Shown piece by piece: positions 1-5,577 of a DNA stretch of 5,577 nucleotides (its first letter is position 1; every line of letters begins with the position of its first letter). Origin of the DNA: an uncultured Eubacteriales bacterium (GTDB lineage Bacteria; Bacillota_A; Clostridia; Christensenellales; Aristaeellaceae); NCBI GenBank assembly GCA_902766515.1, contig CACXEB010000457.1, positions 1-5,577 of the forward strand. The letters are read 5' to 3'. Position numbers and translations under genes: made by a program. The notes below the pieces were generated by a model. That model was not told where the DNA came from, ran no database searches, and was given only the letters and a program-made list of their open reading frames with translations.

Positions 1-840
1 GAGATGCGGGTGATCGGCGACGACAACGTCGACAAGGTCGCCGCCATGAAAAAGACCTATGAAAACCTGAAGCTTGACTGCCTGGTCACCCTCGGCGGCA
101 ACGGCACCCACAAAACTGCCAACCTGCTGAGCGAGGAAGGCCTGAACGTCATCGGCCTGCCCAAGACCATCGACAACGATATCTACGGCACCGACTTCAC
201 CTTCGGCTTCCATACGGCGGTCGAAATCGCCACGGACGTCATTGACCGCCTCCATACGACCGCCGCCAGCCACGGGCGCTGCATGGTGGTCGAGATCATG
301 GGCAACAAGGCCGGCTGGCTGACCCTGTACGCCGGCATGGCCGGCGGCGCGGACGCGATCCTGCTGCCGGAGATCCCGTACGACCTCAACAAGGTGGCCA
401 AGATGGTCGAAAACCGTGCGAAGAACAACAAGGCCTTCTCCATCATCGCCGTCGCGGAAGGTGCCATGGACGAGAAGGAAGCCAAGATCAAGCGCAAGGA
501 GCGCGACGCGCAGCGCAAGGAGCAGGGCTTTCACGGCATCGCGGACCGCATCGCCCGGCAGCTGACAGAGCTGGTCGGCGTCGAGGCGCGCGCCGTCGTC
601 CCCGGACACATCCAGCGCGGCGGCAGCCCCTGCGCGTATGACCGCGTGCTGTCCACGCAGTTCGGCGTCCACGCGGCAGACCTGATCAAGAAAGGCAAGT
701 ACGGCGTCTCCGTCGCGCTTGTCGGCAACGAGGTCACGCACAACAAGCTGAGCGACATCGCCGGCATCGCCAAGCCCGTGCCCACGGACCACCAGATGGT
801 GGACCTGGCGCGGAACATCGGCATCAGCTTCGGCGACTGA
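1..840 (+). CDS. pfkA: 6-phosphofructokinase, C-terminal 279 residues (5' end outside window)
   Basis: Phosphorylates fructose 6-phosphate to fructose 1,6-bisphosphate in glycolysis (cytosol). The frame is open from base 1, so the ATG at 4 is internal; alignment by motif to E. coli PfkA suggests about 70 residues are missing. Counting from that ATG: GGNGT (31-35, phosphoryl-donor loop), PKTIDND (53-59; D57 equals the catalytic base D127 of E. coli), R92 (R162 equivalent), MGNKAGW (99-105), AEGA (151-154), a lysine/glutamate-rich insertion (about 155-175) and PGHIQRGG (200-207, sugar-phosphate binding). Gly34 (E. coli G104) is typical of ATP users, while Lys54 (E. coli G124) is typical of PPi-dependent or 'group III' enzymes; the pattern fits the long clostridial/actinobacterial group, so ATP is the likelier donor but PPi is not excluded. 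Family call is very secure; the donor is inference. A strong hairpin follows directly. Confidence 0.96.
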   Translation, partial: EMRVIGDDNVDKVAAMKKTYENLKLDCLVTLGGNGTHKTANLLSEEGLNVIGLPKTIDNDIYGTDFTFGFHTAVEIATDVIDRLHTTAASHGRCMVVEIMGNKAGWLTLYAGMAGGADAILLPEIPYDLNKVAKMVENRAKNNKAFSIIAVAEGAMDEKEAKIKRKERDAQRKEQGFHGIADRIARQLTELVGVEARAVVPGHIQRGGSPCAYDRVLSTQFGVHAADLIKKGKYGVSVALVGNEVTHNKLSDIAGIAKPVPTDHQMVDLARNIGISFGD

Positions 841-844
841 ATCC

Positions 845-887
845 TTTCCGCGCGCGTTCCGGTCCCCCGGGACGCGCGCGGAGGTTT
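845..887 (+). terminator. Probable rho-independent terminator after the phosphofructokinase gene
   Basis: Bases 847-862 pair with 867-882 in a 16-bp stem (15 Watson-Crick pairs plus one T-G at 858/871) closed by a TCCC tetraloop at 863-866. Two further U-G pairs can extend the base to 845/884. The stem begins 7 bases after the PFK stop codon and is followed only by TTT (885-887) and then ACC, so the U-tract is short. The position between two genes and the stem strength favour termination; the weak U-tract leaves room for partial read-through or an RNA 3'-end stabiliser role. On the minus strand the stem is also followed by only a short run (AAAGG), so it is not a clear bidirectional terminator. 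Confidence 0.6.
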
Positions 888-923
888 ACCACAAAAATCT
901 GACAGGGAGCACCGGATTACAGG

Positions 924-1925
924 ATGATGAACAAGACGATACAACGGGCGCTGGCGCTGCTGACAGTCTGCCTGACGCTCATGACCGCCGCCGCTTTCGG
1001 CGAGGACGCCCCCGCGCAGACCATCCAGCGCAGCCCTTATCTTGACATCGCGTTCAGCTGCCTGGAGGAGGGCAACCCGATCCTGACCCGCTACAACGCG
1101 CTGACCGGCGCGGGCATCGAGCCGATGCTCCGGACCGGCATGCCATACTACTTCGGCGGCCAGGACTACAACCGCCTGCTGACCGTCGGCAGCATCCAGG
1201 AGACCACGCGCTACGGCATCAAGGGCCAGAAATATGTCTACGGCTTTGACTGCGTCGGGTACATCCGCTACATCCAGACCCAGATGGGCGATGAGCTGGT
1301 CCCCAGCCTGTCAGAGATGATCCTCAAACGCACAGGACAGTTCAAGGACTATGTCCTGACGGACGTCATGGCGCTGACCGCTCCCTTTTCGCTGTCCTGG
1401 AACAGCGCCGACATCGTGATCGCGCCCGGCCAGCGGGTCAAAAAACCCCGGAAATACCCGGGTACGGAAGCCGAACGGGAGGTCTTCGCCCAAGTCTCCG
1501 CGATGCTGGAGCCGGGCGACCTGCACACCGCCAACCATGGCGGCCGGCATGTCATGATGTACATCGGCACGCTCCGCCAGTACGGCTATACGGCTGAAAC
1601 CGCCGGTGAAATGGCGGACTACCTCGACTACCCGCTGTTCATCAACTGCGTGTGGAACCCGGACTACGTGGACCGCATGGCGCAGTACATCGCGGAGGAA
1701 GGCCTGAAGGCGCTGCCGAACCGCGGCGGTGTGTGCATCACCATCGTCGGACCCCGCAACGCGGACGCGCCGCACATGATCCCGGACACGGAGCGCGTGC
1801 AGCGGCCGAAGAACTTCTACTATTTCGAGCTGGAAGGCTACCATCTGTCTGTGCTCGACCTGAGCGCGGCCACCAGCTATGTCTGGTGGCGGACGCCGGC
1901 AGAAAAGCGCGGAACAGCAAAGTGA
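924..1925 (+). CDS. Secreted protein with diverged NlpC/P60-like cysteine peptidase signature
   Basis: 333 residues. An in-frame stop at 900-902 bounds the start; ATG codons at 924 and 927 are both possible (AGGGAG at 904-909 is a rather distant ribosome binding site). Residues 1-26 are a signal peptide: N-K and R, a hydrophobic core (about 9-24), then a possible cleavage at AAA or AFG before ED. C16 lies in the hydrophobic core without a proper lipobox, so a lipoprotein is unlikely. The mature part shows three landmarks of NlpC/P60 enzymes in order: PYYFGG (75-79 region, like PYVWGG), GFDCVGY (108-113, C110 as nucleophile) and GDL...GRHVMMYIG (198-215, H209 as base); N241 in LFINCVW could be the third polar residue. 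Family members cut peptidoglycan stem peptides outside the membrane; that role is inferred here. The Cys-His distance (99 residues) is longer than usual, and valine replaces the usual serine after the cysteine. The C-terminal 90 residues are not recognised. Probably co-transcribed with the GH3 gene 10 bases downstream. Confidence 0.7.
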   Translation: MMNKTIQRALALLTVCLTLMTAAAFGEDAPAQTIQRSPYLDIAFSCLEEGNPILTRYNALTGAGIEPMLRTGMPYYFGGQDYNRLLTVGSIQETTRYGIKGQKYVYGFDCVGYIRYIQTQMGDELVPSLSEMILKRTGQFKDYVLTDVMALTAPFSLSWNSADIVIAPGQRVKKPRKYPGTEAEREVFAQVSAMLEPGDLHTANHGGRHVMMYIGTLRQYGYTAETAGEMADYLDYPLFINCVWNPDYVDRMAQYIAEEGLKALPNRGGVCITIVGPRNADAPHMIPDTERVQRPKNFYYFELEGYHLSVLDLSAATSYVWWRTPAEKRGTAK

Positions 1926-1928
1926 GGA
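1923..1928 (+). promoter_or_regulatory. Ribosome binding site of the GH3 gene, overlapping the upstream stop codon
   Basis: TGAGGA contains the TGA stop of the NlpC/P60-like gene and a GAGGA Shine-Dalgarno core. It sits 7 bases before the ATG at 1936. This selects 1936 over the further upstream in-frame ATG at 1879, which lies inside the preceding gene and would add 19 polar residues unlike any GH3 N-terminus. The arrangement suggests translational coupling of the two genes. Confidence 0.75.
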
Positions 1929-1935
1929 ACGGATT

Positions 1936-4281
1936 ATGCAGAACAAATGGCAGCGAATCACATACATGCCGGCGACCCCGCTGTACGGGGACGGACATCC
2001 GGTGACCGCCGGCCCGGAACACATCGCGCTCAGCCTCAAAGCCGCCCGCGACGGCATGGTCCTGCTGAAGAATGACGGGGCCCTGCTCCCCCTGCAAAGC
2101 GGCGTCCGCCTCGCGCTGTTCGGCAAAGCGCAGGCAGACTACGTGAAGGGCGGCGGCGGAAGCGGCGATGTCACGGTCCCGTATATTGTCAGCCCTTTGG
2201 ACGCGCTGGCCGAGTTTGCCCGGGCCGGCAGGCTGACGCTGTGCCAGCCCCTGAGCGATTTCTACGCCTTCTATGTGGCGGAACGCCTGGCGGCCGGTGA
2301 AGAGCCGGGCCGCCTCGCCGAGCCGGAACTGCCGGAGACCCTCCTGCGGCAGGCGAAGGCTGAAGCCGATATCGCGGTCGTTTTCCTGTGCCGGTATTCC
2401 GGCGAGGGCTGGGACCGCACCGGCCAGCCCGGGGACGGGGATTTCTATCCGAGTCCGGCAGAGCAGCGCTTGATCGAACAGGTCACCGCGGCCTTCGACA
2501 AGACCGTCGTCGTCCTCAACACGGGCGGCATGATGGACGTCAGCTGGTTCAAGGACAATCCGCGCATCCCCGCGGCCGTGCTGGCCTGGCAGGGCGGCCT
2601 CGAAGGCGGCCGCGCAATCGGCGAGCTGCTGATGGGCGATTTCTGTCCCTCCGGCCGCCTCACAGATACGTTTGCCGTCAATTTCAGCGCCTATCCCTGC
2701 GCCGATACCTTCAATGAGTCGGCGGATTATGTGGCCTATCACGAAGGCATTTATGTCGGCTACCGGTATTTCGAGACGATCCCCGGCGCTGACGGGCTCG
2801 TCTGCTATCCCTTCGGCTACGGCCTGAGCTATACCAGCTTCGCGCTGACGGACGCCCGCCTCGACATCGGGGAGGACGCGCTGTGCCTGACCGCGCAGGT
2901 CACCAATACCGGCGCGCGCGCCGGCCGGCAGGTCGTGCAGGCGTACTGCGAGCCGCCCCAGGGCGCCCTGGACAAGCCCCGCCGGGTGCTGGTCGGTTTC
3001 CGGAAGACCGCGCTGCTGGCGCCCGGGGAGAGCGAGACGGTCCGGATCCGCTTCACCCGCCGGGACATGGCCAGCTATGACGAAGAAGGCGTCATCCGGC
3101 CCTCCTGCTGGCTGCTGGAAGCCGGCGAATACCGTTTCTATCTCGGCGACAACGTCCGCAGCGCACAGCCGGTGGACCAGGTCTACCCGGTCGCTGAAAC
3201 CGTCATCCTGGAGCAGCTTGCGCAGCGCTGCCCGCCGCGCGCGCTGGACTGGCGGCTGAAGGCGGATGGATCCCACGCGCCCGTACAGAACGCGGATCCG
3301 CTGCCGCGCCCAACGGATCACAGCGCCGCCGTTCCCTTTGAAATGCCGCGGGAACTGCCGGAGGACGCGCTTCAGCCGTGCGTCCCCGTCCGGAACTGCC
3401 ACCAGCTTGCCGACGTGCTGGATGGCAAGCTGACGCTGGACGCGTTCATCGGCGAGCTGAGCGACGAGCAGCTGGTGCGCATGCTGGGCGGCCAGCCCAA
3501 CCGCGGCGCCGCCAATACCTTCGGCATGGGCAACCTGCGCAGCCGCGGCATTCCCAACGTCATGACCGCCGACGGCCCCCAGGGTCTCCGCATCCGGCCC
3601 GAGTGCGGCGTCACCACCACCGCTTTCCCCTGCGCCACCCAGCTCGCCTGCACCTGGGATCCCGATCTGGCGGAACAGGTCGGCCGTGCCGCGGCGGAAG
3701 AGGTACTTGAAAACGGCATCGGCATGTGGCTCGCGCCTGCCATGAACATCCACCGCAACCCGCTCTGCGGGCGGAACTTCGAATACTACTCCGAAGACCC
3801 CCTGCTCAGCGGCGTCATCGCCAGCGCGGTCGTCCGCGGCGTACAGAGCATCGGCGTCTCCGCGTGCATCAAGCATTTCGCCTGCAACAACAAGGAGACC
3901 AACCGCATGGAGAGCGATTCCCGCCTGACCGAGCGCGCGTTGCGCGAGATCTACCTCCGCGGGTTTGAAATCTGCGTGCGGGCGTCCCAGCCCTGGGCCC
4001 TGATGTCTTCCTACAACATGGTCAACGGCATCCGTTCCTCCGAAAACCGCGACCTGCTGACCGCCATCCTCCGGGACGAGTGGGGGTTCGAAGGCATGGT
4101 CACCACGGACTGGTGGAACCATGCCCTCCAGTACCGGGAGATTGCGGCCGGTAACGACGTCAAGATGGGCGTCGGCATGCCGGAGATGACCCTGATGGCG
4201 CTGAAGTCCGGCCAGCTGAACCGCGAAGACCTGACTGCCAGCGTCCGGCGGCTTTTACAAATGATCCTCAAACTGACCTGA
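1936..4281 (+). CDS. Glycoside hydrolase family 3 with swapped domain order (beta-glucosidase-like)
   Basis: 781 residues, no signal peptide, so a cytosolic retaining exo-glycosidase. Domain order is the reverse of most GH3 enzymes. Residues about 36-300 form the (alpha/beta)6 sandwich, opening with AARDGMVLLKN (36-46), then the glycine-rich GGGGSGDV loop, GEGWDR with E157 as the predicted acid/base, and PFGYGLSY (292-299). Residues about 306-420 are the fibronectin-III-like domain. A linker of about 75 residues follows, then the TIM barrel (about 497-781) with DGPQGLR (D546, substrate binding), GRNFEYYSEDP (R613), KHF (K646, H647) and TTDWW (D725, predicted nucleophile). All catalytic and sugar-contacting motifs expected of the beta-glucosidase branch are present, so it should be active. 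Reversed order is known from Ruminococcus albus and Butyrivibrio fibrisolvens beta-glucosidases. The exact sugar (glucose, xylose or other) cannot be read from sequence. NagZ is excluded: the barrel lacks its KH(F/I)PG-His-Asp loop. No terminator is seen after the stop; the frr promoter begins 9 bases later. Confidence 0.95.
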   Translation: MQNKWQRITYMPATPLYGDGHPVTAGPEHIALSLKAARDGMVLLKNDGALLPLQSGVRLALFGKAQADYVKGGGGSGDVTVPYIVSPLDALAEFARAGRLTLCQPLSDFYAFYVAERLAAGEEPGRLAEPELPETLLRQAKAEADIAVVFLCRYSGEGWDRTGQPGDGDFYPSPAEQRLIEQVTAAFDKTVVVLNTGGMMDVSWFKDNPRIPAAVLAWQGGLEGGRAIGELLMGDFCPSGRLTDTFAVNFSAYPCADTFNESADYVAYHEGIYVGYRYFETIPGADGLVCYPFGYGLSYTSFALTDARLDIGEDALCLTAQVTNTGARAGRQVVQAYCEPPQGALDKPRRVLVGFRKTALLAPGESETVRIRFTRRDMASYDEEGVIRPSCWLLEAGEYRFYLGDNVRSAQPVDQVYPVAETVILEQLAQRCPPRALDWRLKADGSHAPVQNADPLPRPTDHSAAVPFEMPRELPEDALQPCVPVRNCHQLADVLDGKLTLDAFIGELSDEQLVRMLGGQPNRGAANTFGMGNLRSRGIPNVMTADGPQGLRIRPECGVTTTAFPCATQLACTWDPDLAEQVGRAAAEEVLENGIGMWLAPAMNIHRNPLCGRNFEYYSEDPLLSGVIASAVVRGVQSIGVSACIKHFACNNKETNRMESDSRLTERALREIYLRGFEICVRASQPWALMSSYNMVNGIRSSENRDLLTAILRDEWGFEGMVTTDWWNHALQYREIAAGNDVKMGVGMPEMTLMALKSGQLNREDLTASVRRLLQMILKLT

Positions 4282-4289
4282 TACAGGGC

Positions 4290-4318
4290 TTGCTATTTTG
4301 TCCAAAAAACGATACAAT
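4290..4318 (+). promoter_or_regulatory. Sigma-A-type promoter for frr and downstream genes
   Basis: -35 TTGCTA (4290-4295, 4 of 6 to TTGACA), a 17-base spacer and -10 TACAAT (4313-4318, 5 of 6 to TATAAT). It lies in the only clearly AT-rich intergenic stretch of the window. A start near 4325 would give a leader of about 20-25 bases that consists almost entirely of the ribosome binding site region. It lets frr be transcribed independently of the GH3 gene, though read-through from GH3 is also possible because no terminator separates them. Confidence 0.8.
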
Positions 4319-4333
4319 AGACAATCATATGAC

Positions 4334-4340
4334 AGGAGGG
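4334..4340 (+). promoter_or_regulatory. Strong Shine-Dalgarno site of frr
   Basis: AGGAGGG lies 7 bases before the ATG at 4348. It is the best match to the anti-Shine-Dalgarno sequence in the window, fitting a highly expressed translation factor, and it fixes the frr start. Confidence 0.9.
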
Positions 4341-4347
4341 TACCGTC

Positions 4348-4908
4348 ATGAGCATTGACAGCGTAATGAATCAGGCCAAGGAAAAAATGACCAAGACCCA
4401 GGAGTTTTACAAGCGTGATATGATGTCCCTGCGGGCCGGCAGGGCGAATCCGCAGATCCTGGACCGCATTGTGGTGGACTATTACGGCACGCCGACGCCG
4501 CTCAAGCAGATGGGCAACATCATCGCGCCGGAACCTCGCCTGCTGACCATTTCCCTGTGGGATCCCAAGGCCATCTCCCTGGTGGAAAAGGCCATCCAGA
4601 AGAGCGACCTGGGGCTGAACCCCTCCAACGATGGCAAGATCATCCGCCTCGTGGTGCCCGAGCTCAACGAAGAGCGCCGCAAGGAGCTGACCAAGGTCGT
4701 CCGCAAGGGCGCTGAGGAAGCGAAGGTCGCCATCCGTTCGGTGCGCCGCGACGCGATGGAAACCATCAAGAAGCTCAAGAAGGACAGCGAGATCACCGAG
4801 GACGATCAGCGCAAGGCCGAAACCGACCTGCAGAAGGTGACGGACGGTTATATCAAGGAGATCGACAAGATCGCCGCCGACAAGGAAAAGGAGATCATGG
4901 AGGTCTGA
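4348..4908 (+). CDS. frr: Ribosome recycling factor
   Basis: 186 residues, the normal family length (E. coli 185). With EF-G it splits post-termination ribosomes into subunits and frees mRNA and tRNA in the cytosol. Domain I, the three-helix bundle, is built from residues 1-30 and about 105-186; domain II is about 31-104. Visible hallmarks are LRAGRANP (28-35), DYYGTPTPL (44-52), the VRRDA segment (132-136) with R133 matching the essential R132 of E. coli, and the highly charged C-terminal helix ending DKEKEIMEV. The protein is complete and shows no anomaly. It has its own promoter and a strong ribosome binding site. Usually pyrH lies directly upstream of frr in bacteria; here a GH3 gene occupies that place. 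The stop codon overlaps the start of the next gene (TGATG), and frr, the small gene and uppS very likely form one transcript. Confidence 0.98.
   Translation: MSIDSVMNQAKEKMTKTQEFYKRDMMSLRAGRANPQILDRIVVDYYGTPTPLKQMGNIIAPEPRLLTISLWDPKAISLVEKAIQKSDLGLNPSNDGKIIRLVVPELNEERRKELTKVVRKGAEEAKVAIRSVRRDAMETIKKLKKDSEITEDDQRKAETDLQKVTDGYIKEIDKIAADKEKEIMEV
4899..4903 (+). promoter_or_regulatory. Ribosome binding site of the small PASTA-like gene, inside the frr 3' end
   Basis: GGAGG within the last codons of frr, 4 bases before the ATG at 4908. Together with the TGATG stop/start overlap it supports that the 68-codon frame is really translated and coupled to frr. Confidence 0.7.
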
Positions 4909-5114
4909 TGCTCCCGGAGATCACCGGGCTCCCGCTGGCAGCCGCGGAAGAGGCGCTCCGGCAGGCCGGACTCGCGTATACCGTGGTCCGGACGTCGTCG
5001 CCCTTCCGGCATGAGGCGGAAGCCGGGAAAACCTGTTATGATTATGCCGTTCGCTTCAAAGAGGGGGAGCTGATTTGCGTCAGCTTCCCCATTCAAGCAT
5101 ACACAGAGGATTAA
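4908..5114 (+). CDS. Small protein resembling a single PASTA domain
   Basis: 68 residues, no signal peptide or membrane segment, so cytosolic as written. The first half, LPEITGLPLAAAEEALRQAG and the following LAYTVV, follows the PASTA pattern (P-x-x-x-G-x(5)-A-x(3)-L-x(3)-G-L) with the expected helix and beta strand. The second half (residues 33-60) is less typical but keeps a pattern of charged turn, strand (TCYDYAVRF), KEGE turn and strand (LICVSF), as in the closing beta strands of the fold. PASTA domains normally occur in tandem outside the membrane on Ser/Thr kinases and penicillin-binding proteins, where some bind peptidoglycan fragments; a lone cytosolic copy is unusual. The start overlaps the frr stop, and uppS begins one base after its stop, so it belongs to the frr-uppS unit. 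That it is a gene is well supported by its ribosome binding site and packing; the fold is probable, the function unknown. Confidence 0.75.
   Translation: MLPEITGLPLAAAEEALRQAGLAYTVVRTSSPFRHEAEAGKTCYDYAVRFKEGELICVSFPIQAYTED
5106..5110 (+). promoter_or_regulatory. Ribosome binding site of uppS
   Basis: GAGGA in the last codons of the small PASTA-like gene, 5 bases before the ATG at 5116. It selects this start, which also puts the DGNGRWA motif at the usual distance from the N-terminus for a short-N-terminus UppS. Confidence 0.75.
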
Positions 5115-5115
5115 C

Positions 5116-5577
5116 ATGAAACCAGAACAGCTGCCCCGACACGTGGCGATCATCATGGACGGCAACGGCCGGTGGGCCCAGCAGCACCGCATCAAGGTCG
5201 CGCTGGGGCACCAGGCGGGCGTGGAAGCGCTGCGCTCCATCATCCGCGAAAGCAGCGACATCGGCATCAATACGCTGTCCCTCTTCGCTTTTTCCACCGA
5301 AAACTGGCGGCGAAGCCCCGCGGAGGTCAGCGCCCTGATGTCGCTGCTGCTCCGGTATTTTTCTTCGGAAATCGATGAGCTGGACGAGAAGAATGTCCGC
5401 ATCCGCATCCTGGGCGACAAGCAGGGGCTGCCCGAGCCGCAGCGCAACGCCGTCATCCAGGCGGAAGAGCGCACCCGGAACAACACCGGGCTCAACCTGT
5501 GCATCGCGCTGAACTACGGCGGACGCCAGGAGATCCTCCGCGCGGTCCGGCGGCTGTCCGAGCGGGTGCTGGCGGGC
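5116..5577 (+). CDS. uppS: Undecaprenyl diphosphate synthase (cis-prenyltransferase), N-terminal 154 residues
   Basis: Adds isopentenyl diphosphate units in cis to farnesyl diphosphate to make the C55 lipid carrier for peptidoglycan and other envelope polymers; acts at the inner face of the membrane. The frame is open to the last base of the window, so roughly 90-100 residues are missing, including the RTGGE...R..NF region. Motifs (E. coli number is ours plus 11): HVAIIMDGNGRWA (9-21) with D15 as catalytic Asp26 and R19 as Arg30, GHQAG (31-35, H32 as His43), FAFSTENWRR (57-66, S60, N63 and R66 matching S71, N74 and R77), and LNYGGRQEI (132-140). Odd point: the position of the conserved phosphate-contacting Arg39 is V28 here, with K27 beside it. 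One base separates it from the preceding gene. The next gene is probably cdsA, but this is only expected from family context and is outside the window. Confidence 0.96.
   Translation, partial: MKPEQLPRHVAIIMDGNGRWAQQHRIKVALGHQAGVEALRSIIRESSDIGINTLSLFAFSTENWRRSPAEVSALMSLLLRYFSSEIDELDEKNVRIRILGDKQGLPEPQRNAVIQAEERTRNNTGLNLCIALNYGGRQEILRAVRRLSERVLAG

Noticed and set aside
899..927. CTGACA at 899-904 as a -35 box for the NlpC/P60-like gene
   Set aside because: The matching -10 position falls at the start codon and reads GGATGA, so it cannot serve as a promoter for this gene.
966..975. Lipobox around C16 of the NlpC/P60-like protein
   Set aside because: The context is LTVC, with Val at -1 and the cysteine in the middle of the hydrophobic core, followed by a better signal peptidase I region (AAAFG).
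1879..1935. Upstream ATG at 1879 as the GH3 start
   Set aside because: It lies inside the preceding gene, lacks a ribosome binding site and adds 19 polar residues; the ATG at 1936 has GAGGA at 7 bases.
1311..2126. A 271-codon minus-strand open frame across the NlpC/P60-GH3 junction
   Set aside because: Arg/Ser/Ala/Pro-rich, no motif, lies antisense to two well-supported genes.
3850..3920. GH3 as NagZ-type beta-N-acetylglucosaminidase for cell wall recycling
   Set aside because: NagZ has a KH(F/I)PG loop with a catalytic His-Asp pair and usually no sandwich domain. Here the motif is KHFACNNKETNR and a full sandwich domain with GEGWDR is present.
1738..4122. A 794-codon open frame on the minus strand, antisense to most of the GH3 gene
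   Set aside because: Its protein is low-complexity and rich in Ala, Gly, Arg, Asp and Val with no recognisable domain, while the + strand has all GH3 motifs. Long antisense open frames are expected opposite GC-rich genes with strong third-position bias.
5172..5378. A 68-codon + strand frame within the uppS region
   Set aside because: It is a shifted-frame shadow of uppS, whose frame carries the DGNGRWA, FSTENW and NYGGR motifs.

Overview
The window looks like a high-GC Firmicute chromosome, most likely an uncultured gut or rumen member of the Clostridia. Three things suggest this: a 'long' clostridial-type phosphofructokinase (GGNGTHKTANLL and PKTIDND motifs), a family 3 glycoside hydrolase with swapped domain order as known from Ruminococcus and Butyrivibrio, and a Gram-positive style frr-uppS block with strong AGGAGG-type ribosome binding sites. 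The genus cannot be fixed from this sequence. All six genes lie on the + strand, and coding density is very high. There is no sign of tRNA, rRNA, CRISPR or insertion sequences.

Left part (1-884): the 3' end of a 6-phosphofructokinase gene (glycolysis) enters from outside the window. It is followed by a long, nearly perfect GC-rich hairpin that probably ends its transcript. Middle part (924-4281): a two-gene unit. The first gene encodes a secreted protein with a diverged NlpC/P60 cysteine-peptidase signature. The second, 10 bases downstream with its ribosome binding site on the stop codon of the first, encodes a leaderless GH3 glycosidase of 781 residues, with the (alpha/beta)6 sandwich and fibronectin-III-like domains placed before the TIM barrel.

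Right part (4290-5577): a well-formed sigma-A-type promoter (TTGCTA, 17-base spacer, TACAAT) starts a tightly packed unit: frr (ribosome recycling factor), a 68-residue protein resembling a single PASTA domain, and the first 154 codons of uppS (undecaprenyl diphosphate synthase, the lipid carrier enzyme of cell wall synthesis). The frr stop and the small gene's start overlap (TGATG), and uppS starts one base after the small gene's stop.

The enzymes themselves belong to known families. The points most worth a second look are the small PASTA-like gene between frr and uppS, the unusual NlpC/P60 protein coupled to a cytosolic glycosidase, and non-consensus active-site positions in UppS and PFK. 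I saw no evidence for a wholly new multi-gene system here.
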